From Pseudomonadota bacterium (GTDB taxonomy: Bacteria; Pseudomonadota; Gammaproteobacteria; Burkholderiales; JAJZQI01): a DNA stretch of 64,000 nucleotides. The notes beneath the pieces were generated by a model that did not search any database, was not told where the DNA came from, and was given only the letters and a program-made list of their open reading frames with translations. A program made the position numbers and the translations under genes. Of this stretch, positions 21,281-29,974 are shown piece by piece. The stretch's first letter is position 1. Each line of letters begins with the position of its first letter. The stretch lies in NCBI GenBank assembly GCA_021851875.1, contig JAJZQI010000002.1:62001-126000 (forward strand), in the 5' to 3' direction.

Positions 21281-23584
21281 ATGTACGCGATTTACATCGT
21301 TTCATTCGTCTGCGGCATCATCACCTTGCAGGAATCTGCCGCCTTGCCCAACGCTCCATTTCTCTGGCTGGCCATCCCAATGCTCGCCGGTCTGCTCCTC
21401 ACGCCCCGGCCACTTGTCCGTCTGCTTGCCGCTGCGCTGCTTGGCTACCTCTGGGCGGCCAGTGCGGCACAGCTGAGAATGGATGACGCGCTGCCGCGCC
21501 AATGGGACAGACAGACCCTTGCGTTCAGCGGCTACGTCAGCGATATTCCGCAAACGGGTAAAGACGGCACCCGTCTGCTGTTCACGGTCGAACAGACCCT
21601 CACCCCCGGCGCGCATGTGCCCGCAACGGTACAGCTTTTCTGGCGCAGCCCGGCGCCCCCGCCGCAAGCCGGCGAGCGGTGGCTGTTGCATGCCAGGCTG
21701 CAACGTCCTCACGGCATGGTCAACCCGAACGGTTTCGATCTGGAAGGCTGGATGCTGCAACAAGGTGTCGGCGCCAGCGGCAGCGTGGACAAGCATTACC
21801 CGGCACAACGCAGCTCCCAGACCGCTTATGCCCCGGCCGCCCTGCTGGCACGCTGGCGGGCCGCCATCGACCAGGACATCCACCGGCATGTATCCGACAC
21901 ACGCACAGCCGGCACATTATCGGCACTGGTTGTCGGCAGCCAGAGTGAAATCAGCCGGGATGACTGGCAGCTTTATCGCGCCACCGGCACCGCGCACCTC
22001 ATGTCGATTTCCGGCTTGCACATCACCATGCTGGCCGGGCTGGCGACAGCCGTCGTCAGCTTTCTCTGGCGCCGCTCGGCATGGCTTGTATTGCGCTTGC
22101 CCGCGCGCGACGCGGCGCTGCTCGCCGGCTTGTTTGCCGCCTGGCTGTACGCCGCCCTGGCAGGGTTCGGCATTCCCGCCCAACGCACCCTGTACATGCT
22201 GACCAGCCTCGCCCTGCTGTTTCTCCTGCGCCGCACCATCTCCCCGCTCAACGCGCTGGCGACAGCCTTGCTGGCCGTCTGCCTGCTCGACCCCTGGGCG
22301 GTGTTGTCCGCCGGCTTCTGGCTCTCGTTCGGCGCTGTCGGCATTCTGCTGTGGGCCAGCGCCGGCCGAATCGGCCTGCAACCAGGCTGGCGGGCTGCCG
22401 TGCGAGCCCAATATGCAGTGACCATCGGACTCATTCCTCTGAGCTTGTGGCTGTTCCAGCAAACATCGCTCATTTCGCCGCTGGCGAACGCTTTTGCCAT
22501 ACCGGTTGTCAGCCTGGCTGTCGTACCGCTGGCGCTGGCCGGCGAGGTGCTGCCTTTCGGTCACCTGGCGCTGCAGCTGGCGGCCCGGATCATGCAAGGG
22601 GTGACAGAGCTGCTGTCCTGGCTCGATTCAGCCGGGCTGTCGACCGTCACAACTGCCAGACCCCCGCTCTGGCAGCTGCTTTTGGCCATGAGCGGCATTG
22701 CCTGGCTGTTGCTGCCCAAAGGCTTTCCCGCCCGCTGGGCCGGCCTGTTCACCTTGCTGCCGCTGTTCTGGCCCGCCGTCAACCCGCTGCCAGCCGGCGC
22801 GTTCAAGGTGACCATGCTGGATATCGGCCAGGGAACGGCCATTGTCGTGCAAAGCGCTCATCATGTGCTGCTGTATGATACCGGCCCCAAGTACGGCGGC
22901 AGCAGCGATGCCGGCGAACGGGTTATCGTCCCCTACCTGCAGTCAAAGGGGATCGCATCGCTGTCCGGCCTGGTCGTTTCCCACAACGATGCCGATCACA
23001 CCGGCGGTATGCTCTCGGTACTGCGCGCGCTGCCGGTCGACTGGCTGCTGACCTCGATTCCGCCGGAACTGGACCCTGCCGCGGCCACGGTGCGAACCGG
23101 CAGTTGCCAGACGGGGCAAAAATGGCAGTGGGACGGCGTTGACTACGCCATACTGTACCCGCCCGCCGGTTTGCAGTCCGACAGCGACAACAACTCCAGC
23201 TGCGTGCTCAAAGTCAGCAGCCCGGCCGGCAGCGTGTTGCTGACCGGCGATATTGAAACGGCCGCCGAAAGCTGGCTGGTTCAGCATCAAGCCGGCGATT
23301 TGCCGGTCAGCGCTTTGCTGGTGCCGCATCACGGCAGCCGCACCTCGTCGACGGAAGCCTTTCTCGCCGCCACCCGCAGTCAGCTGGCACTGATCAGCGC
23401 CGGTTACCACAACCGGTACGGCCACCCCAAGCCAGAGATTCTGCAGCGTTACGGCGCAGCGCATATCCCATTTGACCGTACCGACCGGCAGGGCGCCGTG
23501 ACGTTACATTTCGAGCCGGGAGTGCCCATGGCCAGTGAAGCGGAACGCATTGTCCGGCCACACTACTGGCAAGACATGCCATAA
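21281..23584 (+). CDS. comEC: ComEC/Rec2 family DNA-uptake channel
   Basis: A 767-residue membrane protein needed for passage of single-stranded DNA across the inner membrane in competence. It has N-terminal helices and a DUF4131/OB region (about 1-200), the Competence domain with LMSISGLHITMLAGL (about 237-250) and multiple helices to about 500, and a C-terminal metallo-beta-lactamase-like domain (about 505-740) with VVSHNDADHTGGM and LLVPHHGSRTSS. The HxxDH metal ligands (HNDADH) are intact, so nuclease activity is possible. It starts 25 bases after the cyclase gene and is followed by relA after 55 bases. Confidence 0.93.
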   Translation: MYAIYIVSFVCGIITLQESAALPNAPFLWLAIPMLAGLLLTPRPLVRLLAAALLGYLWAASAAQLRMDDALPRQWDRQTLAFSGYVSDIPQTGKDGTRLLFTVEQTLTPGAHVPATVQLFWRSPAPPPQAGERWLLHARLQRPHGMVNPNGFDLEGWMLQQGVGASGSVDKHYPAQRSSQTAYAPAALLARWRAAIDQDIHRHVSDTRTAGTLSALVVGSQSEISRDDWQLYRATGTAHLMSISGLHITMLAGLATAVVSFLWRRSAWLVLRLPARDAALLAGLFAAWLYAALAGFGIPAQRTLYMLTSLALLFLLRRTISPLNALATALLAVCLLDPWAVLSAGFWLSFGAVGILLWASAGRIGLQPGWRAAVRAQYAVTIGLIPLSLWLFQQTSLISPLANAFAIPVVSLAVVPLALAGEVLPFGHLALQLAARIMQGVTELLSWLDSAGLSTVTTARPPLWQLLLAMSGIAWLLLPKGFPARWAGLFTLLPLFWPAVNPLPAGAFKVTMLDIGQGTAIVVQSAHHVLLYDTGPKYGGSSDAGERVIVPYLQSKGIASLSGLVVSHNDADHTGGMLSVLRALPVDWLLTSIPPELDPAAATVRTGSCQTGQKWQWDGVDYAILYPPAGLQSDSDNNSSCVLKVSSPAGSVLLTGDIETAAESWLVQHQAGDLPVSALLVPHHGSRTSSTEAFLAATRSQLALISAGYHNRYGHPKPEILQRYGAAHIPFDRTDRQGAVTLHFEPGVPMASEAERIVRPHYWQDMP

Positions 23585-23639
23585 TTGAAGCGTGATTTAA
23601 CCCTATGCAGCGTTACGTTTATCCCGTTTTGACACAATC

Positions 23640-25877
23640 ATGGTTGCCGTTACCACCGCCCTCACCACCGATGCCAGTCTGACCGAACAGCTCAACACAC
23701 TGTTGCAGCACTATTCGGCCGAGGATGCACAGATCATCGAGCATGCCTGTCTGGTTGCGCTGCCCCTGTATCAGGGTCATAGCACGCTCACCGGCGCCGA
23801 CCTGGCCGAACACGCGCTCGGCACGGCCATGATCCTGCAGTCCATGCGCATGGATGCGGAAACGCTGGCTGTCGCCATCATGCATTCCGTGCCTGAGTAC
23901 CAGGAGAACTGGCGGGACAAACTGGCCAGCCAATTCTCTCCCCAGGTCGTCCAGATGCTTGAGGGCCTGGCCCGCATGGAGCAGATTCGCGCCTTCAGTG
24001 AAACGTTGGCGCACGGCCTCAACCCGGAACAGGAAAAACGCGATGCCACGGCGCAGATCGAAAGCCTGCGCAAGATGTTCCTCGCCATGGTGGAGGACAT
24101 CCGCATCGTGCTGATCAAGCTGGCCGAACGCACCCAAACCATGCGCCATCTGGCGCAAGCGCCGGAGGACGTGCAGCGCGCCATCGCCCAGGAAACCCAT
24201 AACATCTTCGCGCCGCTGGCCAACCGCCTGGGCGTCTGGCAAATCAAGTGGGAAATGGAAGATCTGTCGTTGCGCTTCCTCGAACCCAAGCTGTACAAAT
24301 CGATTGCCAAGCTGCTGCAGGAAAAACGCCTGGACCGCGAGGACTACATCCGGCAGGTCATCCGCGAGCTGGGCGCCGAACTGGAAAAAGCCGGCATCAG
24401 GGCCGAGATCACCGGCCGGCCCAAACACATCCACAGCATCATCAACAAGATGAAGCGCAAGGGCGTGGATTTTCACCAACTGTACGACGTGCGCGCCGTG
24501 CGGGTGCTGGTGGACGACGTGAAGGACTGCTACACTGCCCTGGGTATCGTGCATCATATGTGGCAGCCGGTTCCCGGCGAGTTCGACGATTACATCTCCC
24601 ACCCCAAGAGCAACAATTACCAGTCGCTGCACACGGCCGTCATCGGCCCTGGCGGCAGGGCGCTGGAAGTGCAATTCCGCACCCATGAAATGCACCAGCA
24701 CGCGGAACTCGGCGTCGCTGCGCACTGGCGCTACAAGGAAGGCGGCAAATCGAACGCCGCGTTCGAGCAGAAAATCTCCTGGCTGCGGCAAATGCTGGAA
24801 TGGCGCGACGACGTGAGCCAGAGCGACGAGACCGGAAGTTCCGGCGCGGAAAGCAACGAAGAGATGATCGAACAGTTCCGCAACGAACTGTTCCACGAAC
24901 AGGTCTATGTGCTGACCCCCCAGGGCAGGGTGGTCGATCTGCCGCATGGCGCCACGCCGCTCGACTTCGCCTACCATGTGCACACCGATCTGGGGCACCG
25001 CTGCCGCGGCGCCAGAATCGACGGTCAGATGGTGCCGCTCAACACGCCGCTGCAAAACGGCCAGCGCGTGGAAATCATCACCGCCAAAAACGGCACGCCC
25101 AGCCGAGACTGGCTCATGCCGGCTTTAGGCTACCTGAAAAGCCCGCGTGCCCGCGCCAAGGTGCGCCACTGGTTCAAGCACCTGCACGCGGAAGAGCACA
25201 TGGCCCAGGGTCGCGCCATGCTGGACAAGGAATTGCAGCGGCTGGGCCTGTCCAACATCAACCTGGACAAGCTTGCCCAGCACTTTCACCTCAACAAGGT
25301 GGACGAGCTGGTGGCTGCCATCGGCCGCAGCGAAATCAGCCACAAACAGCTGCTCGACGCTTTGCAGCCCGAATTGCCGCGGCCTGAACCGCTGCCGGAA
25401 ATCAAACCGCGCCCCGCGCGCCGCACAGAACCGGGCGGCATCCTGATCGAGGGCGTCGGCAACCTGCTCACGTCCATTGCCAAGTGCTGCAAGCCCCTGC
25501 CGCCCGACCCCATCGTCGGTTACGTCACGCGCGGGCAAGGCGTCACCATCCACCGGCAGAATTGCCCAACCCTGCAACGCCTGTCGCCGCAGCAGCGCCA
25601 ACGGCTTATCAACGCCAGCTGGGGCAGCACGGGAAAAAGCGCCTTCCCGGTGGATATCCAGATCGACGCTTTCGATCGCAAGGGTTTGCTGATGGATATC
25701 ACCAACATCCTCAGCCGCGAGAAGGTCAATGTCACGCGCGTCAACACGGTGAGCGAGGACAACTTCGCCCATATGCGCTTCACGCTGGAAGTGGACGACA
25801 TCAACCAGTTGAGCCGCATCCTCACCCTCATCGGCCATTTGCCGAATGTGCAACAGGCAATAAGAATAAGATCATGA
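23640..25877 (+). CDS. relA: GTP pyrophosphokinase RelA, (p)ppGpp synthetase
   Basis: A 745-residue RelA/SpoT homologue. The N-terminal hydrolase domain is degenerate: where SpoT has a catalytic HD, this protein reads MHSVPEYQE, so hydrolysis is not expected. The synthetase domain carries EFDDYISHPKSNNYQSLHT, whose EFDD is the acidic motif of monofunctional RelA rather than the RFKD of SpoT. Then follow TGS (VYVLTPQGRVVDLP), a helical region, a zinc-finger/CC segment with SIAKCCKPLPPDPI, and a C-terminal ACT domain (FDRKGLLMDITNILS). It should respond to uncharged tRNA on the ribosome during amino-acid starvation. Confidence 0.96.
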   Translation: MVAVTTALTTDASLTEQLNTLLQHYSAEDAQIIEHACLVALPLYQGHSTLTGADLAEHALGTAMILQSMRMDAETLAVAIMHSVPEYQENWRDKLASQFSPQVVQMLEGLARMEQIRAFSETLAHGLNPEQEKRDATAQIESLRKMFLAMVEDIRIVLIKLAERTQTMRHLAQAPEDVQRAIAQETHNIFAPLANRLGVWQIKWEMEDLSLRFLEPKLYKSIAKLLQEKRLDREDYIRQVIRELGAELEKAGIRAEITGRPKHIHSIINKMKRKGVDFHQLYDVRAVRVLVDDVKDCYTALGIVHHMWQPVPGEFDDYISHPKSNNYQSLHTAVIGPGGRALEVQFRTHEMHQHAELGVAAHWRYKEGGKSNAAFEQKISWLRQMLEWRDDVSQSDETGSSGAESNEEMIEQFRNELFHEQVYVLTPQGRVVDLPHGATPLDFAYHVHTDLGHRCRGARIDGQMVPLNTPLQNGQRVEIITAKNGTPSRDWLMPALGYLKSPRARAKVRHWFKHLHAEEHMAQGRAMLDKELQRLGLSNINLDKLAQHFHLNKVDELVAAIGRSEISHKQLLDALQPELPRPEPLPEIKPRPARRTEPGGILIEGVGNLLTSIAKCCKPLPPDPIVGYVTRGQGVTIHRQNCPTLQRLSPQQRQRLINASWGSTGKSAFPVDIQIDAFDRKGLLMDITNILSREKVNVTRVNTVSEDNFAHMRFTLEVDDINQLSRILTLIGHLPNVQQAIRIRS

Positions 25878-25969
25878 TTTGTCTATGTAATTAATAATCC
25901 ATGATTGACTGGAACGGACATAAACGGTAACATTGCGCGGCAAATCACAACAAAGATGTAGAACCTACC

Positions 25970-27658
25970 GTGCGTCTGTTTCTCGGCCTTGTCCTAAGCT
26001 GTTGCCTGTCTGTCTCCCATGCCGGATCATGGGACGACGCCGTTCCTTTCGGCAGCAGCCAGGCGCGCGACGACGCGCCTCCGACCCAAGCGGCCAGCGC
26101 TGCCGCAGCCATTGACCCGCAGGCGGCGGCAGCAATCTGCCCGGCCCCGCTCGCCGCCACGGCCCCGCCGCAAACTCAGACCGATACGGCCGCTCCCCTC
26201 CCCAGCCTGAAAATCTACCCGAACGACGATCTGTGGCAACGCATCCGTAACGGTTTCGGGCTGGCCGAGCTGAACGACCCGCTGGTGCAGGAAAACGAAG
26301 AGTGGTATGCCAACCGGCCGGATTACACCCGCCGCATGCTGGACCGCTCCACCCGCTACCTGCATTACATCGTTGAACAGGTAGAAAAACGCGGCATGCC
26401 GATGGAAATCGCCCTGCTGCCGATGATCGAGAGCGCCTACAACCCCAATGCCTACTCCCGCAGCCATGCGTCCGGCATCTGGCAATTCATCCCCTCTACC
26501 GGCAAACACTTCGGCCTGGAACAGAGCTGGTGGTACGACGGCCGCCGCGACATCGTGGCCGCCACCCATGCCGCACTGGACTATCTCGAACGCCTGTACA
26601 GCCTGTTCGGCGACTGGGAACTGGCATTGGCCGCCTATAACTGGGGAGAAGGCGCGGTTGCTCGCGCCCAGGCCAAAAATGCCGCCCAGGGCGAACCGAC
26701 CGACTACCTCAGCCTGAATCTGCCCAATGAAACGCGCAATTACGTTCCACGCCTGCTGGCAATCAAACACCTGATTGAATCGCCCGACAGCTTCGGCTTA
26801 AACCTGCCCAAGCTGGCCAACGCGCCCCAATTGGCCCGCCTGCAGACAGAGCAGCACATGGACGTGCGCGTAGCGGCCAAACTGGCCGAAATGCCGGTTG
26901 ACGAGTTCCTCAACCTGAATCCCGCCTACAACCAGCCGGTATTGGCACGTAACGGCAAGTGCAACCTGCTGCTGCCGGTCAACAAGGTCGACACCTTCAA
27001 GGAAAACCTGGCGCAATATGACCGTCCCTTGCTCAGCTGGCAGGCCTACCATGCCCGCCGCGGCGAAAAGCCGGAGCAAATCGCGCACAAATTCGGCATG
27101 ACGGTCGCCGAACTCGAACAGCGCAATGAACTGCGCTTGAACAAACGGCACCGGCTTGCCCAGGACACCACCCTGCTCGTGCCGCTGCGGCAGAACAAGC
27201 TGGCCATCAACACCACAGCCACACTCCCGCCCGAAACAGGTCCGGATGAAAGCCGTCCCAGCCGCAACGAAGAAAAAACAGCGCGTCTGGCCAGCTATAC
27301 CGTACAAAAGGGCGACACGCTCTACGGCATTGCCCGACGCTTCAATGTCAGCGTGGACGACCTGAAGCAGTGGAACAAGCTGGGCAAACCCGCGCTCCAT
27401 CACGGCCAAAAACTGGCCATCGCCGGCAAAGCGGACAATACACGTCTGGCCAACGACACCGCCATCAAAGCCGGCAAGAAAACGGCACAACACCAGCGGC
27501 ATAGCCACAAGACCTATACCGTGCGCCGTGGCGACACGCTGTACAGCATTGCCCGCCGTTTCGACGTGAGCGTGGTCGACCTGGCGCGCTGGAACAATCT
27601 GCACAGTCAGACGGCCAGCCTCAGACCGGGTCAGAAAGTCGTGATTCAGGAAGCATAA
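25970..27658 (+). CDS. mltD: membrane-bound lytic murein transglycosylase D (SLT + LysM)
   Basis: A 562-residue exported peptidoglycan hydrolase. A signal peptide covers about 1-18 (GTG start; cleavage after SHA). An Ala/Pro-rich linker leads to the SLT domain (about 125-290) with catalytic Glu154 in LLPMIESAYNPNAYSRS and the family motif ASGIWQFIPSTGKHFGL. Three LysM-type repeats follow: a weak one near 350-400, then good copies at about 443-487 (YTVQKGDTLYGIARRF) and 517-560 (YTVRRGDTLYSIARRF), which anchor the enzyme to peptidoglycan. A lipobox is not obvious, unlike E. coli MltD. Single gene ending at a strong terminator. Confidence 0.92.
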   Translation: MRLFLGLVLSCCLSVSHAGSWDDAVPFGSSQARDDAPPTQAASAAAAIDPQAAAAICPAPLAATAPPQTQTDTAAPLPSLKIYPNDDLWQRIRNGFGLAELNDPLVQENEEWYANRPDYTRRMLDRSTRYLHYIVEQVEKRGMPMEIALLPMIESAYNPNAYSRSHASGIWQFIPSTGKHFGLEQSWWYDGRRDIVAATHAALDYLERLYSLFGDWELALAAYNWGEGAVARAQAKNAAQGEPTDYLSLNLPNETRNYVPRLLAIKHLIESPDSFGLNLPKLANAPQLARLQTEQHMDVRVAAKLAEMPVDEFLNLNPAYNQPVLARNGKCNLLLPVNKVDTFKENLAQYDRPLLSWQAYHARRGEKPEQIAHKFGMTVAELEQRNELRLNKRHRLAQDTTLLVPLRQNKLAINTTATLPPETGPDESRPSRNEEKTARLASYTVQKGDTLYGIARRFNVSVDDLKQWNKLGKPALHHGQKLAIAGKADNTRLANDTAIKAGKKTAQHQRHSHKTYTVRRGDTLYSIARRFDVSVVDLARWNNLHSQTASLRPGQKVVIQEA

Positions 27659-27660
27659 AA

Positions 27661-27684
27661 AAAGCCCGCCAAATGGCGGGCTTT
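27661..27684. terminator. bidirectional terminator between mltD and selD
   Basis: A perfect ten-base-pair stem AAAGCCCGCC / GGCGGGCTTT (27661-27670 with 27675-27684), loop AAAT, with A tract on one side and T tract on the other. It serves the two convergent genes. Confidence 0.88.
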
Positions 27685-27719
27685 TTCAATTACGTCCGTC
27701 CCAACGACCGACGCCCATT

Positions 27720-28766
27720 TCAGTCCTTCACTGTCACCAGCGGAGCTCCTGCAACCAGGCGCCCGATAACCGTCGCCTGACCGAACCCCTCCTCACGGAA
27801 CAGGGACATTACTTCATCCAGTTTTTCCGGCGCACAGCTGACCAGCAAACCACCGCTGGTTTGCGGATCGCACAGCAATTTCCGCTGCCACTCGGCCATT
27901 CCTTCAGGCAAAACGACATCCTTACCGTAGCTGTTCCAGTTCCGCTTGGCCGCACCCGGCGAGAAACCGGCTTGCACCAGCGGCAACGCTTCCGACCACA
28001 CCGGCAGTTGCGAGAACGTCAGCTCGGCACCGACCATGGAACCGCGACAGACTTCCAGCAAATGACCGAGCACGCCGAAACCGGTCACATCCGTTATGGC
28101 GTTCACCCCCGGCAGCGTCGCCAGGCGGGTACCCGCCGTATTCAGCTGGGTGGTGCTGGCAACCAGCTGCTGATAGCCCGCCTCCGGCAGTTTGCCTTTT
28201 TTCATGGCATCGGCGAATACCCCGATACCGACCGGCTTGCCCAGCACCAGCACATCGCCGGCCTTGCCCTGGGCATTGGTTTTGACATGGGCCGGGTCCA
28301 CGATGCCTAAGGCCACCAAGCCGTAAATCGGCTCCGGCGAATCAATCGAATGGCCGCCGGCAATCGGAATGCCGGCAGCCTGGCATACGCTTTGACCGCC
28401 GGCAAGGATTTCCTGAATGACTTCCAGCGGCAACTTGTCGATCGGCATGCCGACCACCGCCAATGCCATGATCGGCTTGGCGCCCATGGCATACACATCG
28501 GAAATGGCATTGGTGGCGGCAATTCGACCGAAGGTAAACGGATCGTTGACGATCGGCATGAAAAAGTCGGTGGTTGCCACGATCGCCTGTTTATCGTTGA
28601 TACGATAAACCGCTGCGTCATCACTGGTCTCCGTGCCCACCAGCAAATCCTTGTCGATCAGTCCTGTCGGCATTTTAGCCAGGATGTCGGACAACACCCC
28701 CGGAGCGATTTTGCAGCCGCAGCCGCCGCCATGGGAATATTCGGTCAGTTTGATATCGCTTGCCAT
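27720..28766 (-). CDS. selD: selenide, water dikinase (selenophosphate synthase)
   Basis: SelD makes selenophosphate from selenide and ATP, the selenium donor for selenocysteine and 2-selenouridine. The 348-residue protein starts MASDIKLTEYSHGGGCGCK; the Cys-Gly-Cys-Lys segment (about residues 15-18) provides the active-site Cys and Lys, so this is the Cys form, not a selenoprotein. DDAAVYRI, TTDFFMPIVNDPF and the AIRS C-terminal pattern DPQTSGGLLVS are all present. I chose the ATG at 28766 (AAGGA eight bases upstream). It is divergent from mnmH, which uses its product. Confidence 0.96.
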   Translation of the reverse strand: MASDIKLTEYSHGGGCGCKIAPGVLSDILAKMPTGLIDKDLLVGTETSDDAAVYRINDKQAIVATTDFFMPIVNDPFTFGRIAATNAISDVYAMGAKPIMALAVVGMPIDKLPLEVIQEILAGGQSVCQAAGIPIAGGHSIDSPEPIYGLVALGIVDPAHVKTNAQGKAGDVLVLGKPVGIGVFADAMKKGKLPEAGYQQLVASTTQLNTAGTRLATLPGVNAITDVTGFGVLGHLLEVCRGSMVGAELTFSQLPVWSEALPLVQAGFSPGAAKRNWNSYGKDVVLPEGMAEWQRKLLCDPQTSGGLLVSCAPEKLDEVMSLFREEGFGQATVIGRLVAGAPLVTVKD

Positions 28767-28853
28767 TTCGGGATTCCTTTTGCTTAGTCGTACATTATAA
28801 TGGCATGCCCTAGTCGCGCTCAAATCCATTGCGCCTGTTTAGATAGACCTCTT

Positions 28854-29900
28854 ATGCAGAATACCCTTGTCAGTACCGCCGAAATCGGTCAATTCGACAC
28901 CCTCATCGATGTTCGCTCCCCCGCCGAGTTTGCCGAAGACCATATCCCCGGCGCCATCAACCTGCCCGTGCTGGATGATGAGGAACGCGCCCGCATCGGC
29001 ACGCTGTACAAACAGGTTTCCCCCTTCGAAGCAAAAAAACAGGGCGCCGCCCTGGTCGCGCGCAACATTGCCCGCCATATCGAAGAATCCTGCCTGGACA
29101 AACCGAAAGACTGGAAACCCCTCATCTATTGCTGGCGCGGCGGTAATCGCAGCGGTTCGATGACACTGATCATGAACCGCATCGGCTGGGCGGCACGGCA
29201 ACTGGAGGGCGGCTACAAAGCCTATCGCCAACAGGTATTGCAGGATCTGGCAACGCTTCCGGCGCAACTGGACTTTCGCGTGGCGTGCGGATTAACGGGC
29301 TCGGGCAAAAGCCGCCTGCTTGCCGCCCTGCATGCCGCACACGCCCAGGTGCTCGACCTGGAGGGCCTGGCAAGGCACAAAGGTTCGGTTCTGGGACACG
29401 TTCCCGGCAACCCGCAACCAAGCCAGAAATATTTTGAAAGCCTGTTGCGGCAGGCATTGTCCGGCTTCGACCCGGCCCAGCCCATCTTTGTTGAGGCCGA
29501 AAGCAAGAAAATCGGCAACGTTCGCGCCCCTGACAGCCTCATCGAGCGGATGTGGCAAAGCCGCTGCCTGCGACTGGAAGCAAGCACGGCGGTACGCGTA
29601 CAACTGCTGTGCGAAGAGTATCCGCACTTCATCGCCGATCCGGGGCAACTGGGAGAGAAACTGCACTTTCTGACAGCCCGCTACGGCAAAGCCCAAATTG
29701 ATGACTGGAAACAGATGGCTGAAACGGGCCAGTGGGATCAGCTGGTATCGGAGCTGCTGCTCAGGCATTACGACCCCTCCTACGCCCGCTCGATGCTGCA
29801 GCATTACCCCCATTATCCCGCGGCTCCGCAGCTGGCTGTCGATTCGCTCGCGCCCGACCCGTTCCCCGTACTGGCGCAGCAAGCAATCGCACTCGGCTAA
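28854..29900 (+). CDS. mnmH: tRNA 2-selenouridine synthase (SelU)
   Basis: This enzyme replaces sulfur by selenium at the wobble uridine of Lys, Glu and Gln tRNAs, through a geranylated intermediate. The 348-residue protein has an N-terminal rhodanese domain (LIDVRSPAEFAEDHIPGA) with catalytic Cys in IYCWRGGNRSGSM (about residue 97), and a C-terminal P-loop domain with CGLTGSGKSRLLAAL. I chose the ATG at 28854; an earlier ATG at 28800 has no ribosome-binding site and would add non-homologous residues. It is divergent from selD, which supplies selenophosphate; the gap is 87 bases. Confidence 0.93.
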   Translation: MQNTLVSTAEIGQFDTLIDVRSPAEFAEDHIPGAINLPVLDDEERARIGTLYKQVSPFEAKKQGAALVARNIARHIEESCLDKPKDWKPLIYCWRGGNRSGSMTLIMNRIGWAARQLEGGYKAYRQQVLQDLATLPAQLDFRVACGLTGSGKSRLLAALHAAHAQVLDLEGLARHKGSVLGHVPGNPQPSQKYFESLLRQALSGFDPAQPIFVEAESKKIGNVRAPDSLIERMWQSRCLRLEASTAVRVQLLCEEYPHFIADPGQLGEKLHFLTARYGKAQIDDWKQMAETGQWDQLVSELLLRHYDPSYARSMLQHYPHYPAAPQLAVDSLAPDPFPVLAQQAIALG

Positions 29901-29910
29901 GCGCCACATC

Positions 29911-29926
29911 TGGCACGTCACTTGCT
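29911..29926 (+). promoter_or_regulatory. sigma-54 promoter of amtB
   Basis: TGGCACGTCACTTGCT matches the sigma-54 -24/-12 consensus (TGGCAC-N5-TTGCT) with the required ten bases between GG and GC. It lies about 50-65 bases upstream of the amtB GTG. This predicts nitrogen control via NtrC. No clear NtrC site was found upstream. Confidence 0.85.
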
Positions 29927-29974
29927 TTCCGAGAAGGGCCGACGCCCTCCTCACCTAACAGCAAGGAATCCGAC

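Noticed and set aside
27720-28766. SelD as a selenoprotein
   Set aside because: The active-site position is a Cys codon, not TGA, and no SECIS-like element was apparent.
28780-28801. A TATAAT at 28796-28801 as promoter of mnmH
   Set aside because: The -10 is perfect but the nearest TTG-type -35 (TTGCTT at 28780) is only ten bases away; no usable -35 at 16-18 bases.
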